DNA of 64,000 nt, from assembly GCA_029261535.1 (NCBI GenBank), contig JAJDBF010000038.1:1-64000 (forward strand). The letters are read 5' to 3'. Position 1 is the first letter of the stretch. Each line of letters opens with the position of its first letter. The position numbers were made by a program, and so were the translations under genes. Below the pieces are notes generated by a model, which made no database searches, had not been told where the DNA came from, and was given only the letters and a program-made list of their open reading frames with translations. Source of the DNA: Nitrospinaceae bacterium. GTDB lineage: Bacteria; Nitrospinota; Nitrospinia; Nitrospinales; Nitrospinaceae. Shown here in pieces: positions 17,822-26,847 of this stretch.

Positions 17822-19093
17822 GTGAATACGTTGGCGAAGGAAGATAAGCTGGTAAAGGAACCGTTGTATCCGGTGTTTCCAAAACTGGACAAGATGGTTA
17901 AGTTTGCCAAGAAACTGAAGCAATGCGTCAGGATTGCACTCAGTATCTGGGGCATCACCAGCAGTAAGAAACCGCCAGGACCAATTTATGCGCAATTCGG
18001 CATTGCCGATCCTTGCAATCATAAATGCGTGATGTGCGGTGATCACCCGCCGGAGACCCACGTTAGCGAGACAACCAAAGCGGCGTTTTATAATCCGCCG
18101 GGGATCATGTCCTTTGAAAACTACAAGGGGATCATTGATGATCTGTTTGCCAGAGGGACCTCTGACATCGAGATGGTGGGGCAGGGTGAGCCCATGCTCA
18201 ACAAGCATGTGGTGGACATGGTGGCCTATGCCAAGAAAAAAGGGATGTATGTCCGCATCGTGACCAATGGTTCGCGTTTATTTGACAAGCAGGCAGAGGC
18301 GATGGTTGATCTTGGGCTTGACCGCCTACAGTTGTCATTGAATGCCGGCAATCCGGAAACCTACCCTTTGATCCACGTCACCGAATCTCCGGAAAATTTT
18401 AAAAAGGTAGTGGCTAATATTCGATACCTGACAGACTATAAAAGAAAAGTGGGCCGGGAAGCTCCCTATACCCGGATTTCATTTGTCATCACCAGCCGAA
18501 ATTGCGCGGAACTGGAAAAAATGGTGGAAGTGGTGCACGAAATGGGCGCGGATGAAGCGATCTTCAATCATACGGTGGTGCATGAAGGTAGCCAGGATTT
18601 AAAAATGTCCGAGGAGCAGTATAAGAAGATGCAGGCTGATCTGCCAGCGGCCAAGGCCATGGCCGAAAAGCTTGGAGTGAATGCCAACCTGAATACGTTC
18701 GCGGCGACCCCGCCATCGTATATGTACGAGGAGATTACAGGGCCGCAGGTGGTTCCCTGTTATGTGGGTTGGTATTTCGCACGAGTCCTCGGGAATGGCA
18801 GTGTTCTGCCTTGCTGTCAGTGCACCAAGCCGCTGTCAGAAGTAGAACAAACCGACGATTTTGGAAAGAGCTGGGACTCGGATACCTACAATAGTTTTCG
18901 TGATGCCGCCCGGGCCCTTCCTGAAAATAGTGAAATGCTGAGTGGTTGCGAATGTGACCACTGTGTTCTTAGGCCGCGCAATATATCGATACATAACTTG
19001 TTGCATCCCTTCAATAAAATCAAGGGAGCCAAAAGTGAAATGTTGTACCACGTGTCCGATATTTTTAAATCACGAAAGGATGACCAGAATTGA
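17822..19093 (+). CDS. Radical SAM/SPASM domain enzyme (first of a pair)
   Basis: A 423-residue radical SAM protein. The cluster motif is CNHKCVMCG (CX3CX2C, near residue 65), in the context IADPCNHKCVMCGDHPP. The core continues with EMVGQGEPMLNKH (GGE-like) and a partial TIM barrel. The C-terminal SPASM-type cysteines are VVPCYVGWYFARVLGNG, VLPCCQC and GCECDHCVLRP, indicating auxiliary Fe-S clusters. Start is GTG with a GAGGGGGCGG site upstream. Enzymes of this architecture modify peptides or oxidise/epimerise sugars and aminocyclitols; inside a glycan locus a sugar or lipid substrate seems more likely (inference). Confidence 0.85.
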   Translation: MNTLAKEDKLVKEPLYPVFPKLDKMVKFAKKLKQCVRIALSIWGITSSKKPPGPIYAQFGIADPCNHKCVMCGDHPPETHVSETTKAAFYNPPGIMSFENYKGIIDDLFARGTSDIEMVGQGEPMLNKHVVDMVAYAKKKGMYVRIVTNGSRLFDKQAEAMVDLGLDRLQLSLNAGNPETYPLIHVTESPENFKKVVANIRYLTDYKRKVGREAPYTRISFVITSRNCAELEKMVEVVHEMGADEAIFNHTVVHEGSQDLKMSEEQYKKMQADLPAAKAMAEKLGVNANLNTFAATPPSYMYEEITGPQVVPCYVGWYFARVLGNGSVLPCCQCTKPLSEVEQTDDFGKSWDSDTYNSFRDAARALPENSEMLSGCECDHCVLRPRNISIHNLLHPFNKIKGAKSEMLYHVSDIFKSRKDDQN

Positions 19094-19222
19094 TTGCTTT
19101 CAATATTCTGTCGTCCCTATAACTGAAGTAGCGAGCCAACTCCTTAGGGTTGGGTTTGCCCGGAATTAATATTAGAGGGAAATTTTTTCTTGAGATCACG
19201 AAGGTTTAAAGGAAGTGTCACG

Positions 19223-19276
19223 GTGAGTGAACCGATGTCGCTCAAGAGGGAATCAATCCTTTCTGAAAATAAATAA
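19223..19276 (+). CDS. Possible 17-residue peptide upstream of the second radical SAM gene
   Basis: A GTG-initiated frame encoding MSEPMSLKRESILSENK ends 14 bases before the next radical SAM gene. AAAGGAAG lies about nine bases upstream of the GTG, a good spacing. It has no cysteine and no resemblance to a known precursor that I recognise. It could be a leader peptide, a peptide substrate or chance. Confidence 0.2.
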   Translation: MSEPMSLKRESILSENK

Positions 19277-19290
19277 AACAGGTCAACATC

Positions 19291-20373
19291 ATGAGTCTAA
19301 AAAGTGTAGTTGAGAAATATAAAAATTTCATCAGTTTGCCCAATCATACGTTCAAGCGATTGACCAACAAGGTGGTGGTGCAGGTATCGCGCACCGTGGC
19401 GAGTGAAACGGCTTACGGGATTCCGTCACATTTGATGATGGAAATCAGCTCCGCCTGTCAGTTGCGTTGCCCCCTGTGCCCGATCGGAAATGATACCTTC
19501 GCGCGAACCAGTGAGCTGATGGCCTTCGACATCTACAAGAAGGTGGTGGATGAAATCGGCGATTATGTTTATCGCATCAATCTGAATGGCATGGGCGAGC
19601 CCACCTTGAATCATCAGATTCTGGACATGATTAAATACGCCAAGGACAAGGGCATCTATGTAGACCTCTACACGAATTTTCAGTTGGAAAAAATGTCCAT
19701 GATCGAAGGATTGATCGATGCCGGGCTGGACTCAATCCTGATCGCGATGGATGGGGCTTCCAAGGAAAACTATGAAGAATACCGAGTGGGTGGCAAGTTT
19801 GAAGCGATTGTGTCAAACGTGAAGCACCTGGTTGCCGCTCGTAAGAAACTGGGTGGCAAGTTGCCGGAGATCAATATCCAGTTCATTCCCCTCAATCACA
19901 ATAAAGATGATCTGGATAAGATGTCGGATTTGGTAAGGTCCCTTGGCGCAGATAACTTGTTTGTGAAGCGGCCTTTCCTGTTTCGCGGAACGGGCGATGT
20001 GGAAAAGGATCACGAATTTATTCAAACTGATGAATCAGAAGATGACGGTTACAACCTCTACAAGGTTGATGAAAATGGTGCCAGTTGGCAACTCAAAACG
20101 AAAAATGTTTGCGACTACCTGTGGACCTCAACCGTGGTGCTGGCGGATGGCTCAGTGTCGCCTTGCTGTTTTGATTACGATGGGACTGTGATCTTTGGCA
20201 ATGTGGCTGAAGATAAATTCCAGGACATCTGGAACAACAACAGTTATAAAAAGTTCCGCCAGCGAAACAAGAAAGATTGGAAATCCATTCCCCTGTGTTC
20301 CCAGGATTTTGAAGGGGGATGCCCACACATGTATGTTCAGGCGAGTGACTGGCTGGTCAAGCTCGGATCCTGA
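19291..20373 (+). CDS. Radical SAM/SPASM domain enzyme (second of a pair)
   Basis: A 360-residue radical SAM enzyme with cluster motif CQLRCPLCP (CX3CX2C, near residue 58) after LMMEISSA, then NLNGMGEPTLNHQIL, the GGE-equivalent. The C-terminal SPASM-like region has NVCDYLWTSTVVLADGSVSP, PCCFDYDG and a final CSQDFEGGCPH. It is a distinct paralogue of the preceding protein, not a recent duplicate: the N-termini and SPASM spacings differ. A 197-base gap separates the genes. It probably acts with the first in the same glycan-modifying pathway (inference). Confidence 0.85.
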   Translation: MSLKSVVEKYKNFISLPNHTFKRLTNKVVVQVSRTVASETAYGIPSHLMMEISSACQLRCPLCPIGNDTFARTSELMAFDIYKKVVDEIGDYVYRINLNGMGEPTLNHQILDMIKYAKDKGIYVDLYTNFQLEKMSMIEGLIDAGLDSILIAMDGASKENYEEYRVGGKFEAIVSNVKHLVAARKKLGGKLPEINIQFIPLNHNKDDLDKMSDLVRSLGADNLFVKRPFLFRGTGDVEKDHEFIQTDESEDDGYNLYKVDENGASWQLKTKNVCDYLWTSTVVLADGSVSPCCFDYDGTVIFGNVAEDKFQDIWNNNSYKKFRQRNKKDWKSIPLCSQDFEGGCPHMYVQASDWLVKLGS

Positions 20374-20476
20374 TCCGCCTCACCCGGAATAATGCCGCTA
20401 CAGTCACAATGACTGGTGTTTTCCCATGCCATGATGGCAACGAGGGAGCATGGTTTTAAAATGCTCCCCTTGAAAC

Positions 20477-20630
20477 TGAGACCTTTGCGTAAGTGTTTGT
20501 TGAGGGATTGAAAAGTGGAGGTCGCACTTCGACAGGCTCAGTGTGACACATGAAATCAACAAACTGTCATTCTGAGCGTCAGCGAAGAATCTCGCCTTTG
20601 CTTTTGATTTCTGAGTTATGCAAAGCTCTT
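20477..20630 (+). repeat. MITE-like element, complete copy A
   Basis: About 154 bp with imperfect terminal inverted repeats: left GAGACCTTTGCGTAA, right end reading inward as AAGAGCTTTGCATAA (12 of 15 match). CTTGAAAC occurs directly at both edges (20469-20476 and 20631-20638), an apparent 8-bp target duplication. The interior (CTTCGACAGGCTCAG, CTGTCATTCTGAGCG, GAATCTCGCCTTTGC) recurs in the copy at 62100. It has no coding capacity. It lies upstream of the O-antigen ligase gene. Confidence 0.7.
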
Positions 20631-20707
20631 CTTGAAACCCCGGCAGATCAAGGGATGCCAGGCAATCTGTTTTAAAATGATTGGTTGCTGGCGTTGAAGG
20701 ATATGTA

Positions 20708-22216
20708 ATGCGGCTCAGTTATATTCTGGCAGGAATTCTCAGCGTTGTCCTTTCCTGCTCCACCATTATATTTGGGCTCAAAAGCCTTGTCCTGCCCCTC
20801 GGTATTATCGCAACCTATTTTATATTCCGATTTCCTGCCTTCGGTTTGGCCTTAACCATTATCGCTGTCCTCAACTTTCAAAACCCGGGGCGATTGGGTG
20901 GTCTGGGTCAGTCTACCTTTTTTCTGAGTATCGCAAAAATTCTGGGCGGGTTGACCACGGTGTCCTGGATATTTGGAATTCTGACCCGCAGAAAAGGAAT
21001 ATTTTTCAGCAAGCAAATGGGGTTAGGGTTGGGGTTTATCCTCATCTCCCTGGTTTCAATCATGTCGGCGAGCGATTCTCAAGTCGCCATGGCAGATGTG
21101 AGTAAGCTGGGCACCAACTTTTTGCTGTTTTTTCTTATTGCCAATATGGTCAATAAGGAAAACATCCGCAAGTTTTTTGTCCTGTTGGTTTTTACAGGAT
21201 TTGTGGCCTGCCTGATGGCGATGTTACAGGTCTGGCTTCCATCCATGCAAGTCTCCGGAGTTGAATCGGTAGTCGAGTTTGGTTTCAAAGAAGCCGGTAT
21301 CGTCAACCCCGAGCAACTGAAGGCGGGTAGTTTTGTCCGGCCCACCGGGACGCTCGGCCACCCCAACTGGCTTTCATTTTATTTGATCGCTCTGCTCCCC
21401 CTGACTTGTTATGTATTCCTGTCCTCGAAATCATGGTTAAAATTTTCCGCGCTGGTGATTATGGGAATGGAAGTGGTAGCGATGGTGCTCACTCATGACC
21501 GTATGGCCATGGTGGGCTTTGTCTGGATTTGTCTGCTCTTACTGATGACCAAAATGATCCGGATCACCCCGGTTCGAACGGTAGCCTTAATGCTGGGTCT
21601 TGTTGCTTTTATTCTTCTTGCACCGGCAACGTATCTTGAACGGGTTTTTTCGCCATCGCATTACAAGGATAGTTCCTCCATCAATACCCGGTGGGAATTG
21701 TTAACCGGGGGACTCAATATGTTTTCCCAGAATTGGATGACGGGTGTGGGTAGCGGAAATTTTGGAATCGAGTTTATGAAAAATAATCAAGACACGCAGG
21801 CCGCCAGAATGGTTTTCATGCTTCGCAAAAATACAAACACGACCTATTCTGATTACAGTATGGGAGCGCACAATATGTACGTGGAAGTGGCCAGCGAAAC
21901 CGGCATCCTGGGCATATTCGTCTTTCTCGCATTTCTCATTCATGGATTGAAAAATATGAACCGGGTTCGGAAGGGGCCCGTTAAAGACAAATACGGTGCC
22001 ATGGCTACCATGGTGATGATTTCGATGCTGGGTTTTGGTTGTCTCGGTTTGCTATTGCATGCTCAATTGCAAAAAATAATGTGGATTGTGCTGGGTCTGT
22101 CTGTGGTGGTCCATCGCCTTGCTGAAAATGAAATAAAAGAAAGAAAACGCCCACCCACCGGGGAAGACTTTGAACTGCGATCCCTGCCTCTCGGCGAAGC
22201 TCCGCTCAGGTTTTAA
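20708..22216 (+). CDS. O-antigen ligase/polymerase family membrane protein (Wzy_C)
   Basis: A polytopic inner-membrane protein of about 502 residues with some eleven hydrophobic helices. The large periplasmic loop contains the Wzy_C/WaaL signature region: FVRPTGTLGHPNWLSFYLIAL (Arg and His typical of the family) and INTRWELLTGGLNMFSQNW ... TGVGSGNFG ... GAHNMYVEVASETGILG, the H-N-x-Y-x-x-x-x-E-x-G core. The ATG at 20708 has AAGGA six bases upstream and is preferred over the TTG at 20681. It polymerises or ligates the repeat unit; in a Wzx/Wzy locus polymerase is the likelier role. Confidence 0.87.
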   Translation: MRLSYILAGILSVVLSCSTIIFGLKSLVLPLGIIATYFIFRFPAFGLALTIIAVLNFQNPGRLGGLGQSTFFLSIAKILGGLTTVSWIFGILTRRKGIFFSKQMGLGLGFILISLVSIMSASDSQVAMADVSKLGTNFLLFFLIANMVNKENIRKFFVLLVFTGFVACLMAMLQVWLPSMQVSGVESVVEFGFKEAGIVNPEQLKAGSFVRPTGTLGHPNWLSFYLIALLPLTCYVFLSSKSWLKFSALVIMGMEVVAMVLTHDRMAMVGFVWICLLLLMTKMIRITPVRTVALMLGLVAFILLAPATYLERVFSPSHYKDSSSINTRWELLTGGLNMFSQNWMTGVGSGNFGIEFMKNNQDTQAARMVFMLRKNTNTTYSDYSMGAHNMYVEVASETGILGIFVFLAFLIHGLKNMNRVRKGPVKDKYGAMATMVMISMLGFGCLGLLLHAQLQKIMWIVLGLSVVVHRLAENEIKERKRPPTGEDFELRSLPLGEAPLRF

Positions 22217-22218
22217 TA

Positions 22219-23358
22219 TTGAAGATCATTTTTTTTAAAAGTAATTATCACAAGGCGGGTGGAATTGAAACTCTCCTGAAATCCATTTTCAGCCGGATGG
22301 ATACGACGCGTTTTGAATTCAAAACCATCGTGATGACCCACGTTCCAGATGAACCGCTTTCCTTCATCGATCCCGAAGCGATCAAGCAAAACCCCGACAG
22401 TGTGGAGCTCATTCCGTGGAATGGGTTTAAGTCCCTTCCTGATGCAGTTAAAGTTACTCGCAGAGTGATCTCGGAATTTGAGCCAGATGTTTTGTACACG
22501 CATGATATGCGTTCCAATCTGCTGGTTTTTTTCGTGACATTTTTAAATAAAACGCCATGGATTGCGCATATCCACGGATGGCTTGGCAAAAGTGCCGGGC
22601 TACGGACCTGGTTTTTTGAATGGGTAGATAGAAAACTGATACGAAAAGCACACACGGTTCTCGTCGGGTCGAACGCTCTGCGCCAGAGAATCAAAACACA
22701 ATGCGGTGTCAAAGATGTTCGTGTCATTCCAAACTCGATTGATACCGGATATTACAACATCAGTACAGACTGGGATCGCAAATTCCGAGAAACGCTTTTC
22801 CCCGGTTTTGATGGCATCATTATTGGATCGGTCGGTCGACTCCACCTCGTAAAGGGAGGACATGTTTTACTCGAAGCTTTTTCCAGACTACTGAAAACTA
22901 ACTCTGAGGTCCGCTGTATCATAATGGGCGAAGGCCCCGAAGAAGATAATCTGAAACAGCAGGTCCGTGATTTGGGGATAGAACCGTTTGTTGTGTTCCC
23001 AGGGTTCGTGGAGGACATGCGGCCTCACCTTAACGCCCTCGATATTTTTATGCTGTGCTCTCTTGCCGAGAGTCTTCCTCTGGCTTTGTTGGAAGGAATC
23101 TGCATGGGCAAGCCGGCCATCGGCAGTGATGTCGGAGATGTTGGGCGGGTGCTTGATTTTGGGAAAGAGGATTTGATCGTGCCACCGGGGAATGTGGATG
23201 GTTTTTGCCGTGCCCTGAAAAAACTGGTGGATCAACCGCAACTGCGTCAGCGATATGGTCAATTGGCGCGGGAAAAAGTGGAAACTGAATATTCCATCGA
23301 CTCCGCTGTCCATCGGGTGCAGGAAGTCCTGTCGGAGTTTTCAGGGCGAGGCTACTAA
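22219..23358 (+). CDS. Family 4 glycosyltransferase (GT-B)
   Basis: A 379-residue GT-B glycosyltransferase starting at a TTG two bases after the stop of the polymerase gene, so the two are probably coupled. The N-terminal half begins KIIFFKSNYHKAGGIETLL, the glycine-rich acceptor loop of the Glyco_trans_4 domain. The C-terminal donor domain shows IGSVGRLHLVKGGHVLLEAF and SLAESLPLALLEGICMGKPAIGSD-type residues, the EX7E motif with Glu at both ends. It probably adds a sugar to the lipid-linked repeat unit. It is the last gene of the plus arm and converges with a nucleoside transporter gene. Confidence 0.87.
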   Translation: MKIIFFKSNYHKAGGIETLLKSIFSRMDTTRFEFKTIVMTHVPDEPLSFIDPEAIKQNPDSVELIPWNGFKSLPDAVKVTRRVISEFEPDVLYTHDMRSNLLVFFVTFLNKTPWIAHIHGWLGKSAGLRTWFFEWVDRKLIRKAHTVLVGSNALRQRIKTQCGVKDVRVIPNSIDTGYYNISTDWDRKFRETLFPGFDGIIIGSVGRLHLVKGGHVLLEAFSRLLKTNSEVRCIIMGEGPEEDNLKQQVRDLGIEPFVVFPGFVEDMRPHLNALDIFMLCSLAESLPLALLEGICMGKPAIGSDVGDVGRVLDFGKEDLIVPPGNVDGFCRALKKLVDQPQLRQRYGQLAREKVETEYSIDSAVHRVQEVLSEFSGRGY

Positions 23359-23371
23359 GGTATTTTTTGGT

Positions 23372-24655
23372 TCAAGCCAAAACCCCGGCGACGCAACCGG
23401 TCAGCAAGGTAGCAAGGAAGGCGGTCCACAAGGCACGCAGTCCAAGCCAGGACAGCTCCCGCACCCGATCGGGTATCAAGGTTGCCAACCCGCCAATGAA
23501 GATGCCGAGGCTTGCGATGTGGACGAATCCGCACAGGGCGTAACTCATTGCGGTGAAGGAGCGCGGAGAAAAAGCAGGGGGACTCGCCGATTGAACAGCA
23601 CCCAAAGTGAAATAAGCGGCGACTTCTGTTTCCACAAAGCGCGATCCTAATATTTGCGCCGCCGTCTGCCATTCTTCAGGGCGCATTCCGAGAAGGACCA
23701 CGAAAGGCCAGGTCAGCCATCCCAGAACCCGGGCCATTGATAAAGCCTGCCCGTCAATCCCCGGAAGCAGACCGAAAATCAAATCAACCAACGCTTCCAG
23801 TCCCAGCACGACGATCAACAGCGTGGCGATTCCCACTGCCATCTTGACGCCCTGCTGACCACCATCAATCAAGGCAACCATCAGGTTGACCGGTTGTTCT
23901 TTATTTTCCTCGAGTGATTCTGCCGGGATGCGGCCCAACGTCTCCGGCGTTTGTGTTTCTGGCAGAGATAATTTACTGACCAGCACTGCGCAGGGAATCG
24001 AGATCACCGAAGCCGACACGAGATGTCCCGCGATCTGCGGAAAAACCCCGATCAAGGCGATGACGTAGACGGCAAGAACGGTGCTGGCGACGGTTGCCAT
24101 CATGCAGGTCAGCAGGGTGAGTAATTCCGAGCGGGTCATGTTGTTCAGCCAGGGTTTGATGGTCAGGCTGGATTCGATGCCCACAAAAATATTGGCGGAA
24201 GCTGAGAGCGACTCGGCACCAGACAAGTTCATCGTTTTGTGAAAAAGTTTCCCAAAGGCGCGAACAATGGCTGGCATGATGTTCAGGTAATACAAGGCCG
24301 AGACCAGTGCCGAAAAAAAAATGACCGCCGGAAGCACCTGCATCGCCAGCACAAAACCGATGGAAGCGGAACCATCCGGTAGAGATTGACTGGGACCGAG
24401 TGCCAGCGGACCAAATAGAAAAATCGATCCCTTCTGTGAAGCCGATAACAGCATCACCAGCGCGTCGTTAATCCATTGCAACGCTAAACGCGAAGGAGGA
24501 AACCAGAAGATCAGGCCGCCGATCAACCAGATCAAGGCTAGACTGCCCACCACTGTTTTACGGCTGATGGTTGCGCGAGTGCCGGTCCCCCAGGCCAGCA
24601 TGAGGATGATGAAGAAACCCAGCAAGGCAACCAATCGGTAAAAAATATCATCCAT
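23372..24655 (-). CDS. CNT-family nucleoside transporter (NupC-like)
   Basis: A 427-residue cation-coupled concentrative nucleoside transporter of the inner membrane. The family core is clear: FVGIESSLTIKPWLNNMTRSE (substrate-binding HP1/TM4 region) and LTCMMATVASTVLAVYV, then MSYALCGFVHIASLGIFIGGLATLIP near the C-terminus. About ten hydrophobic segments and normal length for NupC proteins. It lies upstream of nothing it obviously cooperates with; the next minus-strand gene (CBS protein) is upstream of it by 53 bases and may be co-transcribed. Confidence 0.9.
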   Translation of the reverse strand: MDDIFYRLVALLGFFIILMLAWGTGTRATISRKTVVGSLALIWLIGGLIFWFPPSRLALQWINDALVMLLSASQKGSIFLFGPLALGPSQSLPDGSASIGFVLAMQVLPAVIFFSALVSALYYLNIMPAIVRAFGKLFHKTMNLSGAESLSASANIFVGIESSLTIKPWLNNMTRSELLTLLTCMMATVASTVLAVYVIALIGVFPQIAGHLVSASVISIPCAVLVSKLSLPETQTPETLGRIPAESLEENKEQPVNLMVALIDGGQQGVKMAVGIATLLIVVLGLEALVDLIFGLLPGIDGQALSMARVLGWLTWPFVVLLGMRPEEWQTAAQILGSRFVETEVAAYFTLGAVQSASPPAFSPRSFTAMSYALCGFVHIASLGIFIGGLATLIPDRVRELSWLGLRALWTAFLATLLTGCVAGVLA

Positions 24656-24708
24656 GAAATAATTCCCGGAAATTGAGTGGCTGGGTTATTGGGGCAGGGT
24701 GGGTGGCT

Positions 24709-25119
24709 CTATTTTTTTGGACGGAATTTGCTGACGTAGTAGTTCGCGATATCTTTTATGGAAAGGATGCCGATGGTTTCTTTTTTGTCCGTGACCGCGA
24801 GGTGGCGGATATTGTTTTGTTGCATGAGGACAAACGCGGACACCATGGTGGAGTTCATGTCAATGGTCATCAAGGGGTGAGACATGACATCCTTGACAGT
24901 GACATCTTTTGGATTGGATTCAGGAGCAACGACTTTCCTCAGCAAGTCGGTTTCCGAAAAAATCCCGACATACTTCTTATCATCCAAAACCAGAACCGCG
25001 CCAATTTTTTTCTCCGCCATGATCTGAACGGTATCTTTCACGTTACTGCCGGTACTCACGCTGACGATTTGATCTTCCATGAAAAATTTTATGGTATCCA
25101 TCGATTCGTTGTCGCTCAT
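24709..25119 (-). CDS. Two-CBS-domain protein
   Basis: A 136-residue cytoplasmic protein made of two CBS motifs: residues about 11-67 (KFFMEDQIVSVSTGSNVKD ... VGIFSETDLLRKVV) and about 75-130 (VKDVMSHPLMTIDMNSTMVS ... IGILSIKDIANYYV). Such stand-alone pairs bind adenine nucleotides and regulate partner enzymes or transporters. GGGAG before the ATG supports the start. Position just upstream of the nucleoside transporter gene, same strand, hints at nucleotide-sensing control of it (inference). Confidence 0.9.
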   Translation of the reverse strand: MSDNESMDTIKFFMEDQIVSVSTGSNVKDTVQIMAEKKIGAVLVLDDKKYVGIFSETDLLRKVVAPESNPKDVTVKDVMSHPLMTIDMNSTMVSAFVLMQQNNIRHLAVTDKKETIGILSIKDIANYYVSKFRPKK

Positions 25120-25496
25120 CCTGCTCCCTTTCTATTTAGAAGAAATCCGGGGTCGACACAGTTTTCAAAACATCTTACATCATCACTCGAATACATATGA
25201 ACCCTCTAAAAGCTTAGGGGAAAACCAAATTTACCGCAAGAAACTAATTCAATTGGCTGGATTTTTTTCCGGATTGAAAATTCTCCGAATAAATTTCACC
25301 TGAAGTTATTAAAACCATAGCAACCGAAAACTCTGGATGTTTTGTGGAGAAATCACTTACAATCCGGGTGTCAACAGTTGTCCTACGATTTCCAAATTTT
25401 CATTGCGATGACCTGAAAAGATCGTAATTGAGTCGGTGGGATCGTAGAAAGTTTGGGGCTTATTAACCGTCCATTGGCTAAAGAACAGGAGTATTC
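25120..25496. other. Non-coding spacer, divergent promoters expected
   Basis: Lies between the divergent CBS and GlcG/HbpS genes. I see no gene, repeat or convincing promoter pair in these 377 bases apart from AGGAG upstream of the plus-strand start. Confidence 0.4.
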
Positions 25497-25937
25497 ATGG
25501 CAGAACTAATTGATGTAAAAGATTTGAGCGACGATTTGGCGCGTCATATTTTACGAACAGCAACAGGGAAGGCACGTGAGCTGGATACCAGAATGAACGT
25601 GGCGGTGGTGGGGGCCGATGGGCATCTCAAAGCATTTTTCAGAATGGCAGGAGCCTGGACGGGGAGCATCGACATTGCCATCCGCAAGGCCAAAACCGCG
25701 CGTTATTTCAATATGCCGACCGGAGAAATTGGAAAGCTCAGTCAGCCCGGCGGCCCGTTGTATCAGATCGAACACAGCAACGACGGACTCATCACATTTC
25801 CGGGCGGATTGCCTCTGACCACAGCCGGAGGGGACATCGTTGGAGCTATCGGGGTCTCCGGAGATTTGGTGGAGAACGATCATGAAGTGGCTTTGGCCGG
25901 TGCGCAATATTTGCTGAAAGCTTTGGCCGGTGAATAA
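25497..25937 (+). CDS. GlcG/HbpS family (DUF336) protein
   Basis: A 146-residue protein of the GlcG/HbpS family, small alpha-beta proteins that bind haem or cobalamin-like ligands or accompany glycolate and diol metabolism. Signature segments are [44 protein letters not shown] and [26 protein letters not shown] six bases before the ATG supports the start. No signal peptide, so cytoplasmic. A methyltransferase gene follows on the same strand. The ligand cannot be deduced. Confidence 0.88.
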   Translation: MAELIDVKDLSDDLARHILRTATGKARELDTRMNVAVVGADGHLKAFFRMAGAWTGSIDIAIRKAKTARYFNMPTGEIGKLSQPGGPLYQIEHSNDGLITFPGGLPLTTAGGDIVGAIGVSGDLVENDHEVALAGAQYLLKALAGE

Positions 25938-25979
25938 AAATTTTGCCCACCGTTTCGTTTTAAGGTGGAGTGCCGACCT

Positions 25980-26771
25980 GTGAATTCGCATTGGGCGCTT
26001 CCTGAAAGCGACTATTGGTCGACTCCATTCGCGCAAGCTCTCCTACATCACCTCGACCTGTTTCCCGGAGCGACGGTTCTTGATGTAGCGGCGGGAGGTG
26101 GTATCCCGGCATTTTATCTTGCCGACCTGGTCGGGGAAAAAGGTGCGGTGCTGGCCATCGACATTCATCCCCAGCGGGTCAGCCGGGGGCGGACCCTGCA
26201 AGGCGAGCGTTTCCCCTGGCTCACGTTTGAGGCGGGAGATATGAAAAATCTTCCTGACGATTTGCCTCGCTTTGACCGGATCACCGGCAATCTGTCGTTT
26301 ATGTTTTTTCGACCACACCGTCTGCAAGCACTTAAAAGTCTCACGCGCTTTTTAAAACCCGGTGGGCAGATCGTGCTGACTTTTCCGTCACTGGGGACAT
26401 TCGATTCCTTGTGGGAGCGGGTCGAAAGTGAAATGAAGGCGCGCCAGTTGGATGAAGAACGGACTGCGCTTCAGGAGTATCTTGAGGAGCGGCCCTCGGC
26501 AGAGCAGGCCCGGCACTGGCTTGAAGAATGCGGCCTCCAAAAAGTGGAGGTCACCGAATGGCCGCTTGAGATCGCCTCTGGTCCGGGTCGGGAGTTTCTG
26601 GAGCATCCGCTTTTGCGCGGCGGGTTTCTTGATGATATTTATGAATGCTTCAAGGACCCGGCACTTGCCAGCGAATTTATGAATACGATTTCAAGGGACT
26701 TGCAAAGTTTCCAGCCGTTGGTTGCCCAACGCTGTGCCATGTCCGGCTGGAGCCCCAGGATCGGTGCCTAG
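25980..26771 (+). CDS. Class I SAM-dependent methyltransferase
   Basis: A protein of about 263 residues with motif I VLDVAAGGGIPAFYLADLVG, motif II AIDIHPQRV and FRPHRLQALKSLTRFLKPGGQ; the glycine-rich loop GGGIP resembles UbiE/COQ5-like enzymes. The substrate is not evident. Two GTG starts are possible (25965 and 25980). I prefer the second because AAGGTGGAG lies about ten bases upstream. It follows the GlcG/HbpS gene by about 40 bases and is probably co-transcribed with it. Confidence 0.8.
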   Translation: MNSHWALPESDYWSTPFAQALLHHLDLFPGATVLDVAAGGGIPAFYLADLVGEKGAVLAIDIHPQRVSRGRTLQGERFPWLTFEAGDMKNLPDDLPRFDRITGNLSFMFFRPHRLQALKSLTRFLKPGGQIVLTFPSLGTFDSLWERVESEMKARQLDEERTALQEYLEERPSAEQARHWLEECGLQKVEVTEWPLEIASGPGREFLEHPLLRGGFLDDIYECFKDPALASEFMNTISRDLQSFQPLVAQRCAMSGWSPRIGA

Positions 26772-26847
26772 TCGCCAGGTGAATTAATTGAACACGGGCC
26801 TGGTTGTCGGTATCAACTGCTAGAGAATAGTTGGTTGGGGGGCAGGG

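Noticed and set aside
10906-23358. Exosortase/PEP-CTERM type polysaccharide locus
   Set aside because: FemAB-like, Wzz and CpsD-like genes recall such loci, but no exosortase, PEP-CTERM protein or PrsK/PrsR pair is present.
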